This document shows positions 31,370-39,538 of a stretch of DNA of 64,000 bases, piece after piece. Source of the stretch: Aliarcobacter sp. (GTDB taxonomy: Bacteria > Campylobacterota > Campylobacteria > Campylobacterales > Arcobacteraceae); NCBI GenBank assembly GCA_028690445.1, contig JAQVBE010000004.1:33081-97080 (forward strand). The letters are read 5' to 3'. Positions within the stretch are counted from its first letter, which is position 1, and each line of letters begins with the position of its first letter. Position numbers and translations under genes: made by a program. The notes beneath the pieces are model-generated. The model saw only the letters and a list, made by a program, of their open reading frames with translations. It did not search any database and was not told the origin of the DNA.

Positions 31370-31606
31370 ATGATAAATGATACGCTTTTTTTTATGTTAA
31401 TAGTAGGAATTATAATTTCAGCAGGGATGTTATTTCTTTTCATTTGGGCTGCAAAAACAGGACAATTTGATGATTCAAGTAAAATGGTAAATGGATTATT
31501 ATTTGATAGTGTTGATGACTTAAATGATGCGATTAATAAAGAGAAAAATCTCAAAGCCGCTAAAGAGGAAAAAATAAAAAGTGAAAAAGAGAAGAAAACT
31601 AGTTAA
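31370..31606 (+). CDS. ccoS: CcoS cbb3 oxidase maturation protein
   Basis: A 78-residue protein with one N-terminal membrane helix, then FIWAAKTGQFDD, the hallmark of CcoS (WAxxxGQFDD), and a charged lysine/glutamate tail. It is needed to insert haem and copper into cbb3 oxidase. Its stop codon lies in the stem of the following terminator. Confidence 0.93.
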   Translation: MINDTLFFMLIVGIIISAGMLFLFIWAAKTGQFDDSSKMVNGLLFDSVDDLNDAINKEKNLKAAKEEKIKSEKEKKTS

Positions 31607-31624
31607 TATTCATTAACTAGTTTT
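31595..31624. terminator. Bidirectional terminator ccoS / cytochrome c
   Basis: AAAACTAGTTAAT, loop ATTC, ATTAACTAGTTTT: exact 13-base arms with A/T tails on both sides, between convergent genes. Confidence 0.85.
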
Positions 31625-31630
31625 AAAAAA

Positions 31631-31924
31631 TTATTTCATTGCAGCGATTTGTTTAGCTAAATCAGCAATATCAGCATCTGATAATTTAACAGCTTGACCT
31701 TTCATAAGAGCACCCATACCGTGAACATTTAAAGTTCCAGCTTTATATCCATTTAATGCTTCAATAGTTTTAGCTTCTGGCCAACCTTGAATAATTAAAG
31801 ATTTTCCTAAAGCAGCTTTTTCACCATTTGCACCATGACATGCAGCACATGCTGTAAAAGATGCAGCTGATAAATACGCCGCAGTTGCAGCAACAAAGAT
31901 TGATGTTAATACGATTTTTTTCAT
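31631..31924 (-). CDS. Small periplasmic c-type cytochrome
   Basis: A 97-residue class I cytochrome c with a signal peptide (cleavage likely after LSAA) and one haem site CAACH. The distal methionine is probably in HGMGALMKGQ. It resembles the c553-type electron carriers of this group, which pass electrons from the bc1 complex to the cbb3 oxidase. The neighbouring ccoIS genes fit that role. AGGAAA precedes the ATG. Confidence 0.88.
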   Translation of the reverse strand: MKKIVLTSIFVAATAAYLSAASFTACAACHGANGEKAALGKSLIIQGWPEAKTIEALNGYKAGTLNVHGMGALMKGQAVKLSDADIADLAKQIAAMK

Positions 31925-32099
31925 TTCTTTTCCTTTAAATTTAAAAAAAATATTCTAGCTTTTTTTTCTTTTTTTTTACTTAATAACAAATGAAAGTTTT
32001 ACTGAGAATTGTATATATTTTGTGAAAAGAAAAGAAGTCCTATTTTGCTAAGATAAAGGGAGTTTTTTATATAGTATATTTTTAAAAAAAGGTACAAAA

Positions 32100-32702
32100 T
32101 TGAATCAAAAAAGAGTTTTAGATATAAAAAATTTAACTTTTTATTATAAAAAAGATAATCCAATTTATAAAGATTTTTCTTTAAAATTAAATAGAGGTGA
32201 ACTTGTAACAATTTTTGGAAAAAGTGGAACAGGGAAAACTACACTATTTGAATTAATTTTTGGAAGTTTAAAACCAATAAAAGGCACTATTGAAAAATCA
32301 AAGATCGCTATGATTTTTCAAGACCCATACAACTCTTTTCATCCAACATATTCAATCAAAGAGCAAATAAAAGATGTTGTAGAAAATATTTCTTCTAAAG
32401 AACTAAAAGATTTTTTGAACAATTTAACTTTAGAAGAAGAGATTTTAAGTAAAAAACCTTACGAATTAAGTGGCGGTCAGCTACAAAGGTGCTCGATTTT
32501 AAGAGCTTTACTTATGAAACCTGATTTACTTTTAGTTGATGAACCAACATCTGCTTTGGATAATATCATAGCTTATGATGTTATGAAGCTATTAATTACA
32601 CTTTTAGATAAATGTGCTATTTTACTAATTACTCATGATTTAGATATGGCTTCATGGTGTAGCGATAAAATTATAAGATTGGAAGAAAATGCAAAAAAAT
32701 AA
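32100..32702 (+). CDS. ABC transporter ATP-binding protein
   Basis: A 200-residue ATPase starting at TTG 32100, with AAAGG seven bases upstream. Walker A GKSGTGKTT, signature LSGGQLQRCSI, Walker B LLLVDEPTSALD and the H-loop ITHD are all intact. The sequence FQDPYNSFHP is typical of peptide/nickel (DppF/NikE-like) ATPases. No permease or binding protein is nearby. It overlaps hemH by 14 bases, so a link to haem or iron is possible but unproven. Confidence 0.85.
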   Translation: MNQKRVLDIKNLTFYYKKDNPIYKDFSLKLNRGELVTIFGKSGTGKTTLFELIFGSLKPIKGTIEKSKIAMIFQDPYNSFHPTYSIKEQIKDVVENISSKELKDFLNNLTLEEEILSKKPYELSGGQLQRCSILRALLMKPDLLLVDEPTSALDNIIAYDVMKLLITLLDKCAILLITHDLDMASWCSDKIIRLEENAKK

Positions 32703-33618
32703 AAAAGCGCTCGTATTACTTAATATGGGTGGAGCTAGAAATAAAGCTGAACTAAAAATGTTTTTAACAAATATGTTTAATGATAAAAATATATTAACAA
32801 TGAAAAGTAATCTTCTTCGGAAACTAATTGCAACTTTTATAGTAAGTTCAAGGCTTGATAGTGCATGGAAGAATTATGAAAAAATTGGAAATGAATCTCC
32901 TATAAATAAATTAACAGAAAAATTAATCAAAAAAGCAAATGAAAAAATAAAAGATTTCTCAACTTATCAGGTCATGCGTTATACTCCACCTTTTACAAAA
33001 GATGTTATAAATCAAATGAAAAAAGACGAAATAAAAGAAGCTATACTTTTACCCCTTTATCCTCAATATTCAACTACAACAACAAAATCATCTTTAGAAG
33101 ATTTTATATATTTTGCAAAAGATGCTTTTAAAATACAAATAATTGAAACTTTTTATAGAAATGATATTTTTAATGAATGTATTTTGGATGAAATTATTTC
33201 AAAAACTCAAAATCCAAGTGAATATAATCTAATTTTTTCAGCTCATGGTCTTCCACAAAAAATAGTTGAGGCAGGTGATCCTTATGAAAAACAAATGAAG
33301 GAACATGTAAAAATATTATCTGAAAAATTATCACAAAAAGGAATAATTTTCAAATCAATAAATTTAGCATATCAATCAAAAGTTGGACCACTAAAATGGC
33401 TTGAACCTTCTCTTGAAAATATGTTAAAAAGCTTTAAAAATGAGAATGTAATTATTTATCCAATAGCATTTATTGTCGACAATTCAGAAACTGATTTTGA
33501 ACTTGATATTGAATATAGAGAAATTGCCCATGAAATAGGAATAAAAGATTATAAAGTATGTAAATGTGTAAATGATAGTGATAATTTTATTGAAGCAATA
33601 AAAGACATTATTAAATAG
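32689..33618 (+). CDS. hemH: Ferrochelatase
   Basis: A 309-residue enzyme that inserts ferrous iron into protoporphyrin IX, the last step of haem synthesis. Conserved blocks are VLLNMGGA at the N-terminus, MRYTPPF, LPLYPQYSTTTT, the active-site histidine in FSAHGLPQ, and the metal-binding glutamate in VDNSETDFELD. It is the middle gene of a tight three-gene unit (ABC ATPase, hemH, elyC-like). Confidence 0.95.
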   Translation: MQKNKKALVLLNMGGARNKAELKMFLTNMFNDKNILTMKSNLLRKLIATFIVSSRLDSAWKNYEKIGNESPINKLTEKLIKKANEKIKDFSTYQVMRYTPPFTKDVINQMKKDEIKEAILLPLYPQYSTTTTKSSLEDFIYFAKDAFKIQIIETFYRNDIFNECILDEIISKTQNPSEYNLIFSAHGLPQKIVEAGDPYEKQMKEHVKILSEKLSQKGIIFKSINLAYQSKVGPLKWLEPSLENMLKSFKNENVIIYPIAFIVDNSETDFELDIEYREIAHEIGIKDYKVCKCVNDSDNFIEAIKDIIK

Positions 33619-34359
33619 ATGTTTTTACTAAAAAAAATAATCTCAGCTTTTGTACTTCCTATTCCAATAGGCTTATTTTTACTTCTTATATCTTTTTTTT
33701 ATTTGATGTTTAATTCCTATAAAAAAGCAAAAATATTCTTATTTTTAGGTTTGTCTTGGTTTTTATTTTTCTCTTTTCAACCAATTTCAAATACACTATT
33801 AGCTCCTTTAGAAAATACACATAAAGCCTTATTAGAAACTCCAAAAGTAAACTATATTTTAGTTTTAGGAAGTGGACATAGAAGTGATGAAAATTTGAGT
33901 ATAACTTCTCAAGTAAAAATGGTAGGAATAAACAGATTAGTTGAGGGAATTAGACATTATAAAAATCTAGAAAATGTAAAATTAATAGTTTCAGGATATA
34001 GTTCAAATGACGAAAATTCTCACGCTTTAATGCAAGAAAAACTAGCAATTTCTTTAGGTGTAAATCCAAATGATATCATAAGACTTGATACTCCAAAAGA
34101 TACAAAAGAAGAAGCAATTGAAGTAAAAAAAATAGTTGGAAATAATAAATTTATTTTAGTTACAAGTGCTTCTCATATGAAAAGAGCTGTTTTGTTGTTT
34201 CAAAAAGAAGGGTTAGAAGTATTTCCTAGTCCAACAAATCACCTAGCGTATAAAGATGATTCTTACTCAGCATATTTTTCTGCAAAATACATAAAAAATT
34301 GCGAAATAGCAATTCATGAATACTTAGGGTTATTATATTCTTATCTTACTTCTTTTTAG
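33619..34359 (+). CDS. ElyC/YdcF-like DUF218 membrane protein
   Basis: A 246-residue protein with two N-terminal membrane helices followed by a DUF218 domain: YILVLGSGHRSDE, LIVSGYSS, TPKDTKEEA and VTSASHMKRAVLLFQKEGL. ElyC in E. coli supports envelope and undecaprenyl-phosphate metabolism, and other members have unknown roles. The ATG follows the hemH stop directly. The 3' end overlaps galE on the other strand by 14 bases. Confidence 0.85.
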   Translation: MFLLKKIISAFVLPIPIGLFLLLISFFYLMFNSYKKAKIFLFLGLSWFLFFSFQPISNTLLAPLENTHKALLETPKVNYILVLGSGHRSDENLSITSQVKMVGINRLVEGIRHYKNLENVKLIVSGYSSNDENSHALMQEKLAISLGVNPNDIIRLDTPKDTKEEAIEVKKIVGNNKFILVTSASHMKRAVLLFQKEGLEVFPSPTNHLAYKDDSYSAYFSAKYIKNCEIAIHEYLGLLYSYLTSF

Positions 34360-35389
34360 TGTATCCATTTGGGTTATTATTTTGCCATTTCCAACTATCA
34401 GCACACATATCATCAATAGTTTTTTCGGATTCCCAATTCAAAACTTCTTTTGCATAACTTGAGTCTGAATAACAAGTAGAAATATCTCCTAATCGCCTTT
34501 GTACTATTTTATATGGTACTTTTTTACCACTTACTTTTTCAAAAACTTTTATCATATCTATTACTGAGTAACCAACTCCTGTTCCAATATTTACAATTAG
34601 AGGATTTGCAGTTTGCTTATTTTTGCTGTTTAGATAATTTAATGCTTTTACATGTGCATTTGCTAAATCAACTACGTGAATATAATCTCTTACTCCTGTA
34701 CCATCATGGGTTGGATAATCTCCTCCAAATACACTTAAAAATTCTCTTTCCCCTACTGCTGTTTGAGAAATATATGGCATTAGATTATTTGGTATACCAT
34801 TTGGATCTTCACCTATTGTTCCACTTTCATGTGCGCCTACTGGATTGAAATATCTTAAAATTGCTATTTTAAATTTTGGGTCGCTTAAATATAAGTCTTT
34901 TAGTATCTCTTCAATAAAATATTTTGTTCTTCCGTATGGATTTGTAGTAGCACCTGTTGGAAAGTTTTCTTTTAGTGGTGTATAGTTTTGTGCATCAACT
35001 TCATTGTAAACAGTTGCAGATGAACTAAATACTAGTTTTTTACAATTATTTTTTTTCATAACTTCAAGAAGCTTTAGAGTTCCCACTATGTTATTATCAT
35101 AATACTCAAGTGGATTTTGTACAGATTCACCCACAGACTTAAGACCTGCAAAATGGATAACTGAATCTATTTTATATTTTTTAAAAACTTTATTTAAAGC
35201 TTTTTTATCTCTTACATCACCCTCTTCAAAAGATATTGGAGTTTTTATGATTTTTTCAACTCTTTTAATACTCTTTTTTGAAGAGTTTGATAGATTATCA
35301 AATACTACAAATTTATATCCCGCATTAGAAAGCTCTATTAAAGTATGACTTCCAATATATCCAGCTCCACCCGTAATAAGAATTTTCAT
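34346..35389 (-). CDS. galE: UDP-glucose 4-epimerase
   Basis: A 347-residue short-chain dehydrogenase-type epimerase interconverting UDP-glucose and UDP-galactose (or their N-acetyl forms) for surface glycans. The NAD-binding motif is TGGAGYIGSHT, the catalytic pair is YGRTK, and the serine is in VFSSSATVYN. Family hallmarks RYFNPVGAHESG and GTGVRDYIHVVDLA are present. No other glycan genes are adjacent. Confidence 0.95.
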   Translation of the reverse strand: MKILITGGAGYIGSHTLIELSNAGYKFVVFDNLSNSSKKSIKRVEKIIKTPISFEEGDVRDKKALNKVFKKYKIDSVIHFAGLKSVGESVQNPLEYYDNNIVGTLKLLEVMKKNNCKKLVFSSSATVYNEVDAQNYTPLKENFPTGATTNPYGRTKYFIEEILKDLYLSDPKFKIAILRYFNPVGAHESGTIGEDPNGIPNNLMPYISQTAVGEREFLSVFGGDYPTHDGTGVRDYIHVVDLANAHVKALNYLNSKNKQTANPLIVNIGTGVGYSVIDMIKVFEKVSGKKVPYKIVQRRLGDISTCYSDSSYAKEVLNWESEKTIDDMCADSWKWQNNNPNGYTKKK

Positions 35390-35486
35390 AGTATTTCCTC
35401 TTTATATTTATCAAGTTTAACTTATACATTTATTTATTATTTTAGCCTTTTTTGCTTTAAAAAATGATTACTTGATTATTAGATTT

Positions 35487-35508
35487 GATATTAGATTAAT
35501 CCAATATC
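35487..35508. promoter_or_regulatory. Palindromic operator candidate upstream of znuC
   Basis: GATATTAGATT (35487-35497) and AATCCAATATC (35498-35508) form a 22-base inverted repeat with a single mismatch per arm. It lies next to a possible -10 (GATAAT 35510-35515) and about 40 bases before znuC. Its position suits a zinc-responsive repressor such as Zur, but no match to a known Zur box is claimed. Confidence 0.5.
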
Positions 35509-35546
35509 TGATAATATTGCAACAAAGTTGCAAATAAAGGTTTTTA

Positions 35547-36287
35547 GTGGAATTAATAAATATTAGTAATTTATTTTATAAATATCATAAAACAGATGTT
35601 TTAGAAAATATAAACTTATCAATAAAAGATGATGATTTTTTAGCAATAATTGGACCAAATGGTGGAGGAAAATCTACTTTATTAAAACTTATTTTAGGAT
35701 TACTTACTCCTCAAAGTGGAACAATTATAAATAATATTAAAACAAATCAAGTGGGATATGTACCACAAAATACAAATTTAAATATAGATTTTCCAATCAC
35801 TGCTTTAGAAATAGTTTTGATGGGACATGTAAGCTCTCAAAAAAAGCTATTTGGATATTCAAAAGAAGATATAGCTTGTGCAATGGCTTCTTTGGCAAAA
35901 GTGAGTATGAGTGATTTTGCCAATTCAAAAATTGGTGATTTAAGTGGAGGACAAAGACAAAGGGTTTTTATAGCACGAGCTTTGTGTTCAAATCCTAAAA
36001 TTATGTTGCTTGATGAACCAACAGCAAGTATTGATGTAAAAGGTCAAAGAGAGATTTATGAGCTATTAAAAGAGATAAATAATTCTATTTGTGTAGTTGT
36101 AGTTAGCCATGATATTTCAGTGTTATTAAACTATGCAAAAAATGTTGCTCACATAAATAAAAATTTAGTTTATCACTCTTTAGAAAATGTAGAAAAAAAT
36201 GTAAATACACAAAATGAACATTTATGCGAAGTTGAACTTTTATCAGCTTTAGGTAAATCTCATGTTTGTTGTGACCACAATCATTAA
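35547..36287 (+). CDS. znuC: Zinc/manganese ABC transporter ATPase
   Basis: A 246-residue ATPase from GTG 35547, with AAAGG upstream. Walker A GPNGGGKST, signature LSGGQRQRVFIARAL, Walker B IMLLDEPTASID and H-loop VVSHD are intact. The C-terminus ends in a metal-ligand-rich tail (CCDHNH), often seen in zinc ABC ATPases. It pairs with the permease nine bases downstream. The substrate-binding protein (ZnuA) is not in the window. Confidence 0.9.
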   Translation: MELINISNLFYKYHKTDVLENINLSIKDDDFLAIIGPNGGGKSTLLKLILGLLTPQSGTIINNIKTNQVGYVPQNTNLNIDFPITALEIVLMGHVSSQKKLFGYSKEDIACAMASLAKVSMSDFANSKIGDLSGGQRQRVFIARALCSNPKIMLLDEPTASIDVKGQREIYELLKEINNSICVVVVSHDISVLLNYAKNVAHINKNLVYHSLENVEKNVNTQNEHLCEVELLSALGKSHVCCDHNH

Positions 36288-36296
36288 AGGCTTAAA

Positions 36297-37097
36297 ATGT
36301 TAGAAATATTACAATATGATTTTATTCAAAATGCCTTGATTGCTGGAGTTTTAATCTCAATTGCAGCAGGAATAATAGGAAGTTTAGTAGTTGTAAATAA
36401 GATTACTTTTTTAACAGGTGGCATTGCTCATAGCTCTTATGGAGGAATTGGACTTGCTATTTATATGGGAATTCCAGTTTTATTTGGAGCTACAGTTTTT
36501 GCTGTATTAACAGCAATTATAATAGCAATTATTACTCTAAAAAATAGAACAAGAATAGATGCAATTATTGGTATGATGTGGGCTAGTGGCATGGCTATTG
36601 GTATTATTTTTGTGGATTTAACACCTGGATATAACGTAGATTTAATGTCATATCTGTTTGGTTCAATTATTGCTGTTTCAAGAGAAGATTTAATATATAT
36701 GAGTGTTTTAGATGTTTTTATTATCTCAATAGTTGTCTTTTTTTATAAACAGATTCTAGCAGTTTCATACGATAGCGAATTTGCAAGTTTAAGAGGTATA
36801 AATGTAAAATTTTTTTATACCCTAATTTTAATTTTAGCGGCACTTTGCGTAGTTGCAGCTATTAAAGCGGTAGGGTTAATTTTAGTAATTGCACTTTTAA
36901 CAATTCCTACATATTTAGCAGAGAGTTTTTCATCAAAATTATCAACAATGATGATAATTAGCTCTATTTTAGCTACAATATTTACAATTTTAGGATTAAT
37001 AGTTTCTTACTCTTATGATATTAGCTCAGGAGCTAGTATTATTTTAGTAGCTGTTATTGTTTTAGCAATAGTGAAACTTTTTAATTTAAAAAAATAA
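36297..37097 (+). CDS. znuB: Zinc/manganese ABC transporter permease
   Basis: A 266-residue ABC-3 family permease with about eight hydrophobic helices. Recognisable stretches are FLTGGIAHSSYGGIGLA (the family's AFxxDALSHAvLPG-type region), SGMAIGIIFV, and VGLILVIALLTIPTYLAESF. It transports Zn or Mn driven by the upstream ATPase. Zinc is favoured by the histidine/cysteine tail of that ATPase, but the metal is not certain. Confidence 0.9.
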   Translation: MLEILQYDFIQNALIAGVLISIAAGIIGSLVVVNKITFLTGGIAHSSYGGIGLAIYMGIPVLFGATVFAVLTAIIIAIITLKNRTRIDAIIGMMWASGMAIGIIFVDLTPGYNVDLMSYLFGSIIAVSREDLIYMSVLDVFIISIVVFFYKQILAVSYDSEFASLRGINVKFFYTLILILAALCVVAAIKAVGLILVIALLTIPTYLAESFSSKLSTMMIISSILATIFTILGLIVSYSYDISSGASIILVAVIVLAIVKLFNLKK

Positions 37098-37120
37098 ACA
37101 TAAAAAACGGAAAGACCAAG

Positions 37121-37963
37121 ATGAATAAACAAATTAATGAACACATTTATGTGGGAGAATTAAATACTCTTGCAGTTAATAGAGTTAGTGAACCAGGAAT
37201 TTACCTAATAAGTGACGACCAAACTGAGGTTTTATTACCAAATGCTTATGTTACAAAATCTATGGAAATAGGAAGTTTTCTTGATGTATTTATTTACACA
37301 GATAGTGAAGACAGACTTGTGGCAACTACACTTAAACCTTATGTATATTTATATGAATTTGCATCTTTAGAAATAGTTGATAATATGAAATTTGGCTCTT
37401 TTGTGGATATTGGGCTTCCAAAACATATATTAGTTCCTAAAAATAAACAAAAAAGTAGATCTTTTGATGTAGGTGAGAGAAAAGTATTACAACTTCAACT
37501 TGATGATAAAACAGATAGATTAATTGCTTCTGAAAAATATAATTTATTAAAAGAAATAAAAGATTTAGAAAAAAATACTGAAGTTCAGATAATTTTATAT
37601 TCAAAAACACCACTTGGATATAAAGTAATTGTAAATAACTCTTATGATGGAATGATTTATCATACAGAGATTTTTGAAAATCTAAAAATTGGTGATAAAA
37701 AAAGAGCTTATGTAAAAAATATAAGAGATGACAATAAGATAGATATTTCTTTACAAAAAAGTGGTGAAAAGGTATCAGGAGATAAAATTTTTGACCTTTT
37801 AGAGAAAGAAGGAGGAAAATTAGCTTTTACTTACAAAAGTGAAGCGGAGGAAATAAAAGAGAAATTTGGAATGAGTAAAAAAGCTTTTAAGGCATCTTTA
37901 ACTAAACTTCTAGCTGAGAATAAAATAATCTTAGAAGAAAATGGTATTAAGATTAAATTATAA
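37121..37963 (+). CDS. CvfB/YitL-like S1 RNA-binding protein
   Basis: A 280-residue protein of the CvfB family: tandem S1-like OB domains (about 1-65, 70-135 with FGSFVDIGLPKHILVP, and 140-215) and a C-terminal winged-helix-like domain (about 220-280, FGMSKKAFKASLTKLL). CvfB binds RNA and affects virulence-gene expression in staphylococci. In this group its role is unknown. It lies 23 bases after znuB and may share its transcript. Confidence 0.82.
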   Translation: MNKQINEHIYVGELNTLAVNRVSEPGIYLISDDQTEVLLPNAYVTKSMEIGSFLDVFIYTDSEDRLVATTLKPYVYLYEFASLEIVDNMKFGSFVDIGLPKHILVPKNKQKSRSFDVGERKVLQLQLDDKTDRLIASEKYNLLKEIKDLEKNTEVQIILYSKTPLGYKVIVNNSYDGMIYHTEIFENLKIGDKKRAYVKNIRDDNKIDISLQKSGEKVSGDKIFDLLEKEGGKLAFTYKSEAEEIKEKFGMSKKAFKASLTKLLAENKIILEENGIKIKL

Positions 37964-38003
37964 TTTTAAAATTTATTTTTGATTACAAAGTAATTAAGAC
38001 TTA

Positions 38004-38025
38004 TTTTATCCTATTTTATTATAAT
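38004..38025 (+). promoter_or_regulatory. tpx promoter with TATCCTAT half-site
   Basis: TATAAT at 38020-38025 is a good -10 for the peroxidase gene. Just upstream, TTATCCTATTTTATTAT (38006-38022) is identical to the right arm and flank of the suf palindrome at 3158-3174. A regulator bound here would overlap the -35/-10 spacer. Confidence 0.5.
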
Positions 38026-38055
38026 ACCAATAAATATTTTTATAAAGGAAAATAA

Positions 38056-38592
38056 ATGGCAACAACAAAATTAAAAGGTAACGAAGTTACTTTAAGTGGT
38101 ACAGAATTAAAAGTGGGAGATGTAGCTCCAGTAGTTACAGTAGTAGCAAAAGATTTATCTGATCTTCAAGTAGGTGGACAAAAAGGTAAAGCTCAAATCG
38201 TAGTAGTAGTTCCTTCTTTAGATACAGCAGTATGTGCAGCAGAGACTAGAAAATTCAATGAAGCAGCAGCTAAAGTTGAAAATGCAGAAGTAATCGTAGT
38301 TTCTATGGATTTACCATTTGCAATGGGAAGATTTTGTACAACTGAAGGAATTTCAAACTTAAGTGTTGGTTCTGATTTTAGAGCAAAAGCTTTTGCTAAA
38401 TCTTATGGTGTTTTACTTTCTTCAGGACCATTAGCAGGTGTTACTTGTAGAGCAGTATTTGTAATTAATGCTTCAGGGATTATTACTTATAAAGAAATTT
38501 GTCCAGAAATCACTGAAGAGCCAAATTACGAAGCAGCATTAGCAGCTGTTAATGAATCTGTATCTACTTCTTGTTGTGGTTCTTGCCATTAG
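38056..38592 (+). CDS. tpx: Thiol peroxidase with extra cysteines
   Basis: A 178-residue atypical 2-Cys peroxiredoxin of the Tpx type. The peroxidatic cysteine is Cys60 (PSLDTAVC) and the resolving cysteine Cys94 (GRFCTTEGI), as in the family. It reduces hydroperoxides using thioredoxin. Oddly, it has additional cysteines at 131 (GVTCRAVF) and 149 (KEICPEI), and a C-terminal tail of about ten residues ending STSCCGSCH that typical Tpx proteins lack. These could bind metal or form extra disulfides. The gene has its own promoter and terminator. Confidence 0.9.
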   Translation: MATTKLKGNEVTLSGTELKVGDVAPVVTVVAKDLSDLQVGGQKGKAQIVVVVPSLDTAVCAAETRKFNEAAAKVENAEVIVVSMDLPFAMGRFCTTEGISNLSVGSDFRAKAFAKSYGVLLSSGPLAGVTCRAVFVINASGIITYKEICPEITEEPNYEAALAAVNESVSTSCCGSCH

Positions 38593-38603
38593 TTTTTAAA
38601 TAT

Positions 38604-38629
38604 AAAAAGTCACTTAAAAGTGGCTTTTT
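38604..38629 (+). terminator. Terminator after tpx
   Basis: AAAAAGTCACTT and AAGTGGCTTTTT pair (one G-U) and run into a T tract. The stem is nearly the same sequence as the hairpin at 39501-39523. Confidence 0.85.
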
Positions 38630-38699
38630 ATTTGTTCTTATCTTTATCTAAAATAAGTAGTATACTACCTCAAGCTAAATTTATTAGTAGGAGAAAATC

Positions 38700-39440
38700 A
38701 TGTCAAAAAATTTATTAAAAATCACACTGTTGTTTTTGTTTGGACTACAGGCTTTATTTGCAGCAGATGTAAATGATGGTTTTAACCAATACAAAAAAGG
38801 AAATAACGAACAAGCTATAGAAATATTTAAAAAAGCTTGTGATGAAGGTGCATCATCTGGATGTTATAATCTTGGACTTTTATATTACAATGGAACGGAA
38901 GTTGAACAAGAGTATTTCAAAGCAGCAGAAGCTTTCTCAAAAGCTTGTGATGATGGACATACGAAAGCTTGTTATAACTTAGGATATATGTACCAAAATG
39001 GTTATGGTGTTAGATTAGATGCAAAAAAAGCATTATCATTATATGAAAGAACTTGTAACGAAGGACTTAGTGCCTCTTGTTACAATATATCAAATATGTA
39101 TGCAGTTGCAGATGGAGTTGAGAAAGATACTTTTAAAACAGTTGATTATTTAACAAAAGCTTGTAATTTAAATCATTCAAAAGCTTGTTATAATCTAGCT
39201 GTTAGATACAAAAATGCAGATGGAGTAGAAAAAAATCCATCAAGAGCAGCATTACTTTATGAAAAATCTTGTGATTTGGGTTATCCAAAATCTTGTTATA
39301 ATCTAGGAATTATGTATGTTGATGGTGAATCTTTAGAAATAAATAATATTAAAGCTCTTGAATTATTTACAAAAGCTTGTGGTATGAATCTAAAAGAAGC
39401 TTGTGAGGCTTATGATAATTTAAAAGGATTAGTATATTAA
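38700..39440 (+). CDS. Secreted cysteine-rich Sel1-repeat (Hcp-like) protein
   Basis: A 246-residue protein with a signal peptide (cleavage likely after LFAAD) and six Sel1-type repeats of about 36 residues. Each repeat carries a cysteine pair eight apart (KACDEGASSGCYNLG, KACDDGHTKACYNLG and so on), the pattern of Helicobacter cysteine-rich proteins (HcpA-E), where each pair makes a disulfide within a repeat. Periplasmic or secreted location is likely and the ligand unknown. A GTAGTATACTAC palindrome (38657-38668) overlaps the probable -10 TATACT. AGGAG precedes the ATG. Confidence 0.9.
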   Translation: MSKNLLKITLLFLFGLQALFAADVNDGFNQYKKGNNEQAIEIFKKACDEGASSGCYNLGLLYYNGTEVEQEYFKAAEAFSKACDDGHTKACYNLGYMYQNGYGVRLDAKKALSLYERTCNEGLSASCYNISNMYAVADGVEKDTFKTVDYLTKACNLNHSKACYNLAVRYKNADGVEKNPSRAALLYEKSCDLGYPKSCYNLGIMYVDGESLEINNIKALELFTKACGMNLKEACEAYDNLKGLVY

Positions 39441-39444
39441 GGTC

Positions 39445-39476
39445 CCTTGTTTAAAATCAAGGATTTTTATTTTTAT
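39445..39476 (+). terminator. Terminator after the Sel1 gene
   Basis: CCTTG and CAAGG enclose an eight-base loop and are followed by ATTTTTATTTTTAT. The hairpin starts a few bases past the stop codon. Confidence 0.7.
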
Positions 39477-39482
39477 ACTAGA

Positions 39483-39523
39483 TATAATTCTCAAAATTAA
39501 AAAGCCACTTTTTAAGTGGCTTT
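39483..39523 (+). promoter_or_regulatory. NnrS-gene promoter with terminator-like leader hairpin
   Basis: TATAAT (39483-39488) would start RNA near 39495. The first thing transcribed is AAAGCCACTT, TTT, AAGTGGCTTT (39501-39523) followed by ATTTTAGGAG, so an intrinsic-terminator shape sits directly between promoter and ribosome binding site. It could attenuate expression, protect the 5' end, or end readthrough from upstream. Confidence 0.5.
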
Positions 39524-39538
39524 ATTTTAGGAGAAATT

